NCBI RefSeq assembly: GCF_000732325.1
Contig: NZ_BBIW01000014.1
Coordinates: forward strand, 81,008 to 145,007
DNA: 64,000 nucleotides
Direction: 5' to 3'
Source of the DNA: Paenibacillus sp. TCA20
GTDB taxonomy: Bacteria; Bacillota; Bacilli; Paenibacillales; Paenibacillaceae
The notes beneath the pieces are model-generated. The model was given only the letters and a program-made list of their open reading frames with translations, ran no database searches and was not told the DNA's origin. The translations under genes and the position numbers were made by a program. Positions within the stretch are counted from its first letter, which is position 1; every line of letters begins with the position of its first letter. This document shows, piece by piece, positions 7,888 through 15,071 of this stretch.

Positions 7888-9309
7888 GTGAATAACATTA
7901 GAAAGATGCAACGAAAATGGGGCGATGTCGGATTGAAAAGAGAATCCTATGGATATAGAAGATGGGTTAACTACATTTTAATACTGCTGGCAGTTGTGCT
8001 GCTCACCTCTTGCAATGCAGGGGATTCAGGTACTTCCTTACCAGAGCTGCCCGGCTCGAATCGCGGACCTGACGAAGAAGGAGCGAACTCCGGCTCCGAT
8101 GCACCATCCGATTCAGATGCTGGCAGCGAATCGGAATCGGATGCAGAGGAGGGCCAAACATCCATACCACCGAAGCATGACGATCAAGATCTATTGCCTG
8201 AGCAGGAGGCGGCCATGGAGCAGCTCGCTAACCTGTCAATCGAGGACAAGATCGGACAAATGATTATATCCGGTTTTCCTGGGACAGAGCTGGATACAGA
8301 AGCAGAAGATTTAATTCGTAAGGGACAGCTGGGCGGTGTCATCTTGTTTGGCCCGAATATCCATGATCAGAAGCAGCTTCAATCCTTGATCAATGAAGTC
8401 AAGAAGAGCAATGGAGAGGGACAGCTGCCCTTGTTCATTTCTGTGGATGAGGAAGGGGGACGCGTCTCAAGGCTTCCTGAAGGGAAAACAGAATTTCCAT
8501 CGAACCGACAGATAGGGAAGTATAACAATGCGGATTTATCTGCCCAGATCGGAAGTGTCATTGGGACAGAGCTCGGAGCGTTCGGTTTTAATCTCAATTT
8601 TGCTCCGGTGCTCGATATTTTCAGCAATCCGGAGAATACCGTGATAGGAAACCGTTCGTTTGGAGATTCGGCAGAAACGGTCTCCGAGCTCGGTATTGCT
8701 ACTATGAAAGGGATGCAGGAAGCCGGCGTCATTGCGGCTGTGAAGCATTTTCCAGGACATGGAGATACGAAGGTCGATTCGCATATTGGCCTGCCCGTTG
8801 TTCAGAAGACGAAGGAAGAGCTTGCTGAGCTGGAGCTGGTACCTTTTCAGGCAGCGATAGAAGATGGGGCAGACATGATGATGGCTGCGCACATCCAATA
8901 CCCTCAGATTGATGCTTCACTCCGGCCTGCTTCCTTGTCAGAGGTCATGCTCAGTGCTCTGCTCCGTGAGGAGATGGGATATGATGGGGTTGTCATTACC
9001 GATGATCTTGAAATGGGTGCAATTCAGCAAAATTACGGATCCGGTGAGGCAGCACTGATGGCAATTCAGGCAGGAGCCGACGTCGTACTGTTCGGTCATA
9101 CACCAGCCAAAGCGGAGAAGGCGTATAACACGCTTTTACAGGCTGTGCGGAAGGGAGAGCTCTCGGCTGAAGATATTGATCGGAAGGTGCTCCGGATTCT
9201 AACTCTTAAATACAAATACGAACTAACGAATGAGCCGGTGGAGGAATCGGCATTGCAGGTCGTGGGATCAAGTGAACATCAGCAGATTGCGGATCAGCTG
9301 AAAAAATAA
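7888..9309 (+). CDS. nagZ: Beta-N-acetylhexosaminidase, NagZ-type lipoprotein (GH3)
   Basis: A family 3 glycoside hydrolase that removes N-acetylglucosamine from muropeptides outside the membrane. The N-terminus has a basic stretch, a hydrophobic segment and the lipobox LLTSC. An acidic Ser/Asp/Glu-rich linker follows (about residues 45-90), then the catalytic domain. KHFPGHGDT is the NagZ histidine/aspartate loop, and VITDDLEMGA carries the nucleophile Asp. Only the N-terminal GH3 barrel is present; B. subtilis NagZ has an extra C-terminal domain. The start is unsure: the GTG at 7888 has no clear binding site, and a TTG at 7933 would give a normal-length signal peptide. Confidence 0.88.
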   Translation: MNNIRKMQRKWGDVGLKRESYGYRRWVNYILILLAVVLLTSCNAGDSGTSLPELPGSNRGPDEEGANSGSDAPSDSDAGSESESDAEEGQTSIPPKHDDQDLLPEQEAAMEQLANLSIEDKIGQMIISGFPGTELDTEAEDLIRKGQLGGVILFGPNIHDQKQLQSLINEVKKSNGEGQLPLFISVDEEGGRVSRLPEGKTEFPSNRQIGKYNNADLSAQIGSVIGTELGAFGFNLNFAPVLDIFSNPENTVIGNRSFGDSAETVSELGIATMKGMQEAGVIAAVKHFPGHGDTKVDSHIGLPVVQKTKEELAELELVPFQAAIEDGADMMMAAHIQYPQIDASLRPASLSEVMLSALLREEMGYDGVVITDDLEMGAIQQNYGSGEAALMAIQAGADVVLFGHTPAKAEKAYNTLLQAVRKGELSAEDIDRKVLRILTLKYKYELTNEPVEESALQVVGSSEHQQIADQLKK

Positions 9310-9324
9310 AACCAGTATAAACTA

Positions 9325-9409
9325 AGGCATCATACGTGAAAATACCCTGCGGACTAGACTCTATGTTAGAGTCATAGCCCACAGGGTACAATTAAACGTG
9401 CTGATGCCT
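9325..9409. terminator. Nested hairpin between convergent genes
   Basis: The outer arms AGGCATCA and TGATGCCT flank an inner TACCCTG/CAGGGTA pairing and an apical GACTCT/AGAGTC stem. It separates the nagZ end from the facing small gene. There is no strong T-run, so it may work as a convergent-transcript structure rather than a classic terminator. Confidence 0.55.
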
Positions 9410-9421
9410 ATTACTGCTGTT

Positions 9422-9619
9422 TTAAAAGAAATACCACATAAACCACTGGAATATGCCGTAGACGGCTACTCCGGATACGATATACCACAAGGCTTGTTTC
9501 TTCCTGCCTTGAAACAATCTGAGGATACCTAGACTAGCCAAAGGTGCGATTATAATTAGGAACAGTAAAACAGCAATAAACATCGCGGCTGAAATATCTG
9601 ATGTATCCACATAAGTCAC
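9422..9619 (-). CDS. Small two-helix membrane protein, unknown function
   Basis: Sixty-five residues with two hydrophobic helices separated by a basic loop (FQGRKKQ). The end is aromatic (FQWFMWYFF). I chose the GTG start because GGAGAG lies 7 bases upstream; upstream in-frame ATGs lack a site. I do not recognise the family. It lies between the nagZ end and the xylR end and has its own ribosome binding site. Confidence 0.55.
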   Translation of the reverse strand: MTYVDTSDISAAMFIAVLLFLIIIAPLASLGILRLFQGRKKQALWYIVSGVAVYGIFQWFMWYFF

Positions 9620-9813
9620 ACGAATTCTCTCCATTTCGTACGTAAGGTATACACACAAAGGTAAGACTCTGCTGTGATAAATGACACACAATTAGATTCA
9701 TTATACCTTGAAATAGAGGGCATGCGACGATAAAATGGGACAATTTTTTGTCTGAATTAGTAAATATTTAACAGTTCAATGAATTACACTGCTATAAATC
9801 ATCTGGTGTACAC

Positions 9814-10974
9814 TTATGCACTCACTCGAATGTGACCTAGAAATTGGGAGATTGCTCCATATGCGGAACCGATCAGGGTTGATTTGCTGCCGAGCTGTGC
9901 GAAGCTGATCTGCAGACTGCGCATGTGATACGGCAGTGTCCTCTCTGCGACGACTTGCTGAAGCGAGTCTTCCATATATTCTCTAGCCTCGGACAGCGGT
10001 CCTCCCACAATAATTCGTTCCGGGTTAAAGCTGTTGACGATATTCGTAATGCCGATGCCCAGTCGATGCCCGATGCTTCGATACAGCTCAAGCACAGCAG
10101 AATCCCCCTGTTCGGCATAAGCTACCAGCTCGGCTGTTGTCCCTGCTGGAATCTGAAGATTTGGGTCGCTATACGCCTTCTCTGAGGCATAGAGCTCCCA
10201 GCAGCCTCGATTACCGCAGGTGCATTGTTTTCCTTCTGCATCAATGGACATATGTCCTGTCTCACCTGCATATCCCCAAGCTCCTTTATACAGCCCGCCG
10301 TCAATCATGATCCCCGAGCCAATCCCTGAGCCTGCACTAATATAGATGAGATGACGCATTCCCTTACCTGCTCCAAAGTGAAGCTCGCCGGAAGCACCGG
10401 CATTCGCTTCATTGTCTATCGTTACAGGAAGCCCGAGCTCTTCCTCCAGCATGCTCGCCAGCGGCACCGTGTTCCAGCCAAGGTTCGGTGCGAAGAGGAT
10501 CGTACCCTCCTCGTCTACCATTCCTGGCACGCCAACCCCTATGCCTATGACCCCATGCGGCGATAAGGGAGCCTCGGTCTGCAGTTGTTTGGTCATTGTG
10601 ATGATCCTGGCAGTGACGGATGGAATATCGTGATCGGTAAGAGGAAGAGAGGTTTCATGCACGATATTTCCCGCAAGATCGGTTAGTACACCGCGAAGCT
10701 TCGCAACAGTCAGCTCAATGCCGACCGCATAACCTGCCGTATTATTAAACAGCAGCATGAGCGGTTTGCGTCCGCCGCTGGATTGGCCTGGACCGAGCTC
10801 GGTGACGAGATGATTCTCAATTAACTCCGTAACCAGATTGGAAACAGTTGCCTTATTCAGTCCGGTGAGCTCCGATACTCTTGCTCTTGAGAGCGGGGCG
10901 TGCTCCCGGATCGTGCTCAGAATAATGGACTTATTTATTTTCTTGACCAGAGCCTGATCTCCGGTAATCGCCAT
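9814..10974 (-). CDS. xylR: Xylose-responsive transcriptional repressor, ROK family
   Basis: A 386-residue DNA-binding repressor. The N-terminal winged helix-turn-helix (about residues 15-75, with LNKATVSNLV) is followed by a ROK sugar-kinase-like domain. It has the ATP-site-like glycine loops and the zinc-binding cluster CTCGNRGCWE in the middle. In Bacillus, XylR blocks xylAB until xylose binds. It is transcribed away from xylA, with a 25-bp imperfect palindrome between the two genes as the expected operator. Confidence 0.93.
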   Translation of the reverse strand: MAITGDQALVKKINKSIILSTIREHAPLSRARVSELTGLNKATVSNLVTELIENHLVTELGPGQSSGGRKPLMLLFNNTAGYAVGIELTVAKLRGVLTDLAGNIVHETSLPLTDHDIPSVTARIITMTKQLQTEAPLSPHGVIGIGVGVPGMVDEEGTILFAPNLGWNTVPLASMLEEELGLPVTIDNEANAGASGELHFGAGKGMRHLIYISAGSGIGSGIMIDGGLYKGAWGYAGETGHMSIDAEGKQCTCGNRGCWELYASEKAYSDPNLQIPAGTTAELVAYAEQGDSAVLELYRSIGHRLGIGITNIVNSFNPERIIVGGPLSEAREYMEDSLQQVVAERTLPYHMRSLQISFAQLGSKSTLIGSAYGAISQFLGHIRVSA

Positions 10975-11038
10975 GGATAAAGCACATCCCTTGTGATGAT
11001 ATAAAGACTATTGTAACGAAAATCATTTCAAAAAACAA

Positions 11039-11063
11039 ACTTTGTTTAACCAATAGACAAAGT
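11039..11063. promoter_or_regulatory. XylR operator
   Basis: The half-sites ACTTTGTTTA and TAGACAAAGT are inverted repeats matching at 9 of 10 positions, with a 5-base centre. The organisation resembles the B. subtilis xyl operator. The right half overlaps the putative xylA -35 (TAGACA, 11054-11059). Confidence 0.8.
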
Positions 11064-11082
11064 ATTTCGAGTGTGATAGTAT
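11054..11082 (+). promoter_or_regulatory. xylA promoter
   Basis: A -35 TAGACA and a -10 TAGTAT (11077-11082) with a 17-base spacer; a shifted -10 TATAAC is possible. The overlap with the operator explains repression by steric hindrance. Confidence 0.5.
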
Positions 11083-11087
11083 AACGG

Positions 11088-11101
11088 TGTAAACGATTTC
11101 G
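11088..11101 (+). promoter_or_regulatory. cre site (CcpA binding)
   Basis: TGTAAACGATTTCG fits the cre consensus TGNAANCGNWWNCA except at the last base. It sits at the predicted transcription start of xylA. This implies carbon catabolite repression on top of XylR control. Confidence 0.65.
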
Positions 11102-11141
11102 CGAAACAGTTTTAAACTAATTTTGAGGAGGGCTTTGTAAC

Positions 11142-12458
11142 ATGGCCTATTTTGAATCCGTTAATAAAATTGCTTATGAAGGTAAAGATTCCAAGAATCC
11201 TTTTGCATTTAAATTCTATAATCCTGAAGAAGTCGTAGCCGGCAAATCAATGGAAGAGCATTTCCGTTTCGGTATGGCTTACTGGCACACACTTACAGCT
11301 GGCGGTTCTGACCCGTTCGGTACAGATACGGCAGTTCGCTCTTATGATAAATATTCCGGTATGGATCTGGCTAAAGTCCGCGTAGAGGCTGCTTTTGAAT
11401 TCATGGAGAAAATGAACCTTCCATACTTCTGCTTCCATGACGTGGATATTGCTCCAGAAGGAAGCTCACTTCGTGAGTTCTACAGCAACATCGATACGAT
11501 TGTTGACCTGATTGAAGAGCAAATGAAAGCGACAGGCAAGAAGCTGCTCTGGAACACAGCAAACATGTTTACCAACCCTCGCTTCATGCACGGTGCTGCT
11601 TCGACTTGCAACGCAGACGTATATGCTCATGCAGCAGCTCAAATCAAGAAGGGTCTTGAAGTAGGTAAACGCCTTGGCGCTGATAACTATGTATTCTGGG
11701 GCGGTCGTGAAGGTTATGACACTCTCTTGAACACGGACATGCAGCTGGAGCAGGACAACATCGCCCGCATGTTCCATATGGCTGTTGATTATGCCAAAGA
11801 AATCGGCTTTGACGCTCAATTCCTGATCGAGCCTAAACCAAAAGAGCCGACAAAACATCAATATGACTTTGATGCAGCTACATCCATCGCGTTCTTGCAG
11901 AAGTACGGCTTGGACAAGCACTTCAAGCTGAATCTTGAAGCGAACCATGCAACACTTGCTGGTCATACATTTGACCACGAAATCCGCGTTGCCCGCATCA
12001 ACGGCATGCTCGGATCCCTCGATGCGAACCAAGGCGATCTGCTGATCGGATGGGATACAGATGAATTCCCTGTAGATATCTATGATGCAACACTGACAAT
12101 GTACGAAGTTCTGAAGAACGGCGGCCTTGGCAAAGGCGGCGTAAACTTTGATGCCAAAGTTCGTCGTGCTTCCTTCGAAGCAGAAGATCTGTTCCTCGCT
12201 CACATCGCAGGTATGGATACTTATGCGAAAGGTCTTAAGGTTGCAGCTAAACTGATCGAAGATCGCGTATTCGATGATTTCATCGAGAAACGCTACTCCA
12301 GCTTCAAAGAAGGCGTCGGTGCTGAGGTTGTTGAAGGCAAAGCAACACTTGCTTCCCTGGCTGAGTATGCACTGAACAATGAAACACCTCGCAAGAATGA
12401 ATCCGGCCGTCAAGAGCTGCTCAAAGCAACTCTTAACCAATACATCTTGGCTGACTAA
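11142..12458 (+). CDS. xylA: Xylose isomerase
   Basis: A 438-residue cytosolic enzyme converting D-xylose to D-xylulose with divalent metal. Family marks are visible: FCFHDVDIAPEG with the catalytic His/Asp, FWGGREGYDTLLNTD, the metal ligand region LIEPKPKEPTKHQYDFD, and the ANHATLAGHTFDHE region. Length matches the class II (~440-residue) isomerases of Gram-positives. A GAGGAGGG site precedes the ATG. Codon use suggests high expression: the opposite strand stays open for ~1 kb, as expected for biased codon choice. It forms an operon with xylB, with a hairpin in between. Confidence 0.97.
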   Translation: MAYFESVNKIAYEGKDSKNPFAFKFYNPEEVVAGKSMEEHFRFGMAYWHTLTAGGSDPFGTDTAVRSYDKYSGMDLAKVRVEAAFEFMEKMNLPYFCFHDVDIAPEGSSLREFYSNIDTIVDLIEEQMKATGKKLLWNTANMFTNPRFMHGAASTCNADVYAHAAAQIKKGLEVGKRLGADNYVFWGGREGYDTLLNTDMQLEQDNIARMFHMAVDYAKEIGFDAQFLIEPKPKEPTKHQYDFDAATSIAFLQKYGLDKHFKLNLEANHATLAGHTFDHEIRVARINGMLGSLDANQGDLLIGWDTDEFPVDIYDATLTMYEVLKNGGLGKGGVNFDAKVRRASFEAEDLFLAHIAGMDTYAKGLKVAAKLIEDRVFDDFIEKRYSSFKEGVGAEVVEGKATLASLAEYALNNETPRKNESGRQELLKATLNQYILAD

Positions 12459-12529
12459 TCGTCCCGCCGGTTTAAGCAATACAAGCATGATTTAAGAGCC
12501 AATAGGACGTTTTATGAGAAGCCTTTCGG

Positions 12530-12580
12530 ATCGTCCCCGGCCTTTGGCGTAAGCGAAAGGCATGGGGACGATTCTTTTTT
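12530..12580 (+). terminator. Terminator between xylA and xylB
   Basis: ATCGTCCCC pairs with GGGGACGAT and an inner GCCTTT/AAAGGC pair extends the stem. A T-run follows. As no separate promoter is obvious before xylB, it may attenuate xylB relative to xylA. Confidence 0.8.
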
Positions 12581-12604
12581 TTACAAGAAGAGGAGGAGAA
12601 TAAG

Positions 12605-14101
12605 ATGAGTTATGTCATTGGTGTAGATTTGGGAACCAGCGCGGTAAAGACGGTTCTGGTCGATCGCAGCGGGCATGTATTATATGAAGCATCGGAGGCT
12701 TATCCGCTGTATCAGCCCAAGGCTGGTTATAGTGAGCAGAATCCCGAGGATTGGGTACAGCAAACGATAGTATCCTTACGTAAATTGATGGAGATATCCG
12801 GTATTAATCCGGCTGAAGTGGAAGGTCTCAGCTTCTCGGGGCAAATGCACGGGCTCGTGCTTGTGGATGCAGAAGGAAGCGTCCTTCGCCCGGCTATTCT
12901 GTGGAATGATACACGTACGACTGCTCAGTGCCGTAAGATTGAAAATACACTGGGTCAGGATTTGCTGTCCATTGCACGCAATCGTGCGCTCGAAGGCTTT
13001 ACACTGCCGAAAATTTTGTGGGTGCAGGAGAATGAGCCTGAAATACTGGATCAAGCAGCGCTGTTCCTGCTGCCTAAGGATTATGTACGCTACCGGTTGA
13101 CCGGCGATTATGCGATGGATTATTCGGATGCAGCCGGAACGCTGCTCTTGGATCCTGCTGCGAAGTCCTGGAGCGAACAGATCACGAATGCATTCTCCTT
13201 ACCGCTCTCCCTATGCCCGAAATTAGTGGAGTCCTTTGATCTGGTGGGCACCTTGCTGCCAGAAGTTGCGGAGGACGCTGGACTTACCCCTCAAACCAAA
13301 GTATTTGCCGGCGGAGCTGACAATGCTTGCGGTGCCATTGGTGCAGGGATTCTGAGTGAAGGGAAAACGATGAGCAGTATTGGAACATCCGGAGTCGTTC
13401 TATCCTATGAAGAACGCAAGAACCTCGATTTTGAAGGGAAGGTCCACTTCTTTAATCACTCCGAGAAGGATGCCTACTATATTATGGGCGTTACCTTGGC
13501 AGCGGGTTATAGCCTGACTTGGTTTAAGGATACCTTTGCCAAAGACCTGTCATTTGATCTGCTGCTGCAAGGCATTGACCAAGTTCCAGCGGGAAGCGGC
13601 GGATTGTTGTTTACGCCATACATTGTGGGTGAGCGTACTCCGCATCCTGATGCAAATATCCGCGGCAGCTTTATCGGTATGGATGCAAGCCATACGCTTC
13701 AGCATTTTGGACGTTCGGTCCTTGAGGGAATTACCTTCTCTCTTCGTGAGTCGATTGATATTATCCGCGGTGCCGGCAAGACGATCAGTGAGGTCATCTC
13801 CATTGGAGGCGGCGCCAAGAATGAGACCTGGCTGCAAATGCAGGCGGACATCTTCAATGCGAAGATTATCAAGCTCGAAAGTGAACAGGGGCCTGCCATG
13901 GGTGCTGCAATTCTCGCAGCATATGGCTGCGGTTGGTTTGATTCGCTGCAGGAGGTTGCCGCCGCATTTATTCGTCCGGCCAAAACCTATGATCCGAATC
14001 CGGAAACAGCGGCATCCTATGACAAACTGTTTGCACTGTACCAGGAAGTATATGGCCAAACTCGTGAGTTGAATGAGAAGCTTGCGGAGTATAGATCGTA
14101 A
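12605..14101 (+). CDS. xylB: Xylulokinase
   Basis: A 498-residue FGGY-family sugar kinase that phosphorylates D-xylulose with ATP, feeding the pentose phosphate pathway. The N-terminal phosphate loop VDLGTSAVKTVL, the substrate region FSGQMHGLV, and the ATP-site motifs GGADNACGAIG and ISIGGGAKNE are present. AGAGGAGGAG precedes the ATG. It follows xylA by 146 bases with a terminator-like hairpin in the gap. No xylose transporter is visible next to the operon in this window. Confidence 0.96.
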   Translation: MSYVIGVDLGTSAVKTVLVDRSGHVLYEASEAYPLYQPKAGYSEQNPEDWVQQTIVSLRKLMEISGINPAEVEGLSFSGQMHGLVLVDAEGSVLRPAILWNDTRTTAQCRKIENTLGQDLLSIARNRALEGFTLPKILWVQENEPEILDQAALFLLPKDYVRYRLTGDYAMDYSDAAGTLLLDPAAKSWSEQITNAFSLPLSLCPKLVESFDLVGTLLPEVAEDAGLTPQTKVFAGGADNACGAIGAGILSEGKTMSSIGTSGVVLSYEERKNLDFEGKVHFFNHSEKDAYYIMGVTLAAGYSLTWFKDTFAKDLSFDLLLQGIDQVPAGSGGLLFTPYIVGERTPHPDANIRGSFIGMDASHTLQHFGRSVLEGITFSLRESIDIIRGAGKTISEVISIGGGAKNETWLQMQADIFNAKIIKLESEQGPAMGAAILAAYGCGWFDSLQEVAAAFIRPAKTYDPNPETAASYDKLFALYQEVYGQTRELNEKLAEYRS

Positions 14102-14125
14102 ATTTTTGAATATGCTGAGAACAAG

Positions 14126-14159
14126 CCATCTGTCTTTTTATAAGACGGGTGGTTTTTTT
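14126..14159 (+). terminator. Terminator after xylB
   Basis: CCATCTGTCTT pairs with AAGACGGGTGG (two wobble pairs), followed by seven T. The rest of the ~180-base gap before the next gene shows nothing else I can name. Confidence 0.85.
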
Positions 14160-14342
14160 GTATGGTAAAACGGAATTGTATTGTTCGACGAAAGCTCAGG
14201 CTCATCTTGAAGCTCGAAGGACCTCCTTCGCGTATCCTTCGGATCCTAGTTATATCGGCAGAAATTCACGAATAAATTGGAGATGGAGGCTGCTGACTGT
14301 CTTAGGACAAATATAGGCAGTTCGGCTGGGTAGGAGGAAAAC

Positions 14343-15053
14343 ATGGCAGAATCAGTGAGTGGCAAAATTACGTTGTCCATGATCGTGAAAAATGAGGTAG
14401 GCAGGTACCTGGAACGCGCTTTGATCAAGCACCGTCCCTGGATCGATCAAGCGATCATCATTGATGATGGAAGCACGGATGGAACACCCGAATTATGTGA
14501 AGAGCTGCTTCAGGGGGTAGAGCATGTTCTCATCCGTAATAAGCAGTCTCATTTCTCCGATGAAGTGTCCCTTCGCAAGCAGCAGTGGGAAGCAGCAGCC
14601 CAGGCAGGAGCCGATTGGATTCTTAATCTGGACGCTGATGAAATATTTGAGGATGAATGGGACGAGGATTTGCACGCATTGACGACAGGACCTCATGAAG
14701 CAGTTTATTTTCGATTATTTGATATGTGGAGCGAAACGCATTACCGAGAAGACCTGTATTGGCGTGCCCACCAGATCTATCGGCCTTTCCTGGTCAAATT
14801 TAACTCCCATCAGACGTATAAATGGAAAGAAACTCCCCAGCACTGTGGAAGATTCCCGCTGAACATCTTCGAGTTCCCCTACATATGCCACCAAGCTCGT
14901 ATTCAGCATTTTGGCTGGGCCAGACGGGAAGACCGATTGCATAAATATGTCCGGTACAGACAGCTGGACCCAGAGGCGAAATATGGATGGAAGGAGCAGT
15001 ATGAATCTATTCTGGATACGGCCCCTTCCTTAATACCATGGAGATCCCATTAA
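14343..15053 (+). CDS. Glycosyltransferase family 2 protein
   Basis: A 236-residue soluble GT-A fold protein. The N-terminus LSMIVKNE and the nucleotide-sugar region DDGSTDGT are typical of GT2, and LDADEIFEDEW carries the metal-binding DxD-like site. The C-terminal half is rich in Trp, His and Tyr. No membrane segment is seen. GTAGGAGG precedes the ATG. It ends 18 bases before a larger, related glycosyltransferase, so the two are co-transcribed. The acceptor is unknown; glycosylation of cell-surface components is a reasonable guess. Confidence 0.85.
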   Translation: MAESVSGKITLSMIVKNEVGRYLERALIKHRPWIDQAIIIDDGSTDGTPELCEELLQGVEHVLIRNKQSHFSDEVSLRKQQWEAAAQAGADWILNLDADEIFEDEWDEDLHALTTGPHEAVYFRLFDMWSETHYREDLYWRAHQIYRPFLVKFNSHQTYKWKETPQHCGRFPLNIFEFPYICHQARIQHFGWARREDRLHKYVRYRQLDPEAKYGWKEQYESILDTAPSLIPWRSH

Positions 15054-15071
15054 AAGGAGGACGAGGGCACT

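Noticed and set aside
11466..12488. Long open frame on the minus strand across xylA (340 codons)
   Set aside because: It lies entirely antisense to xylA. Biased codon choice in a highly expressed gene removes stops on the other strand. The translation is Cys/Phe/Ile-rich with no family features, and it has no ribosome binding site.
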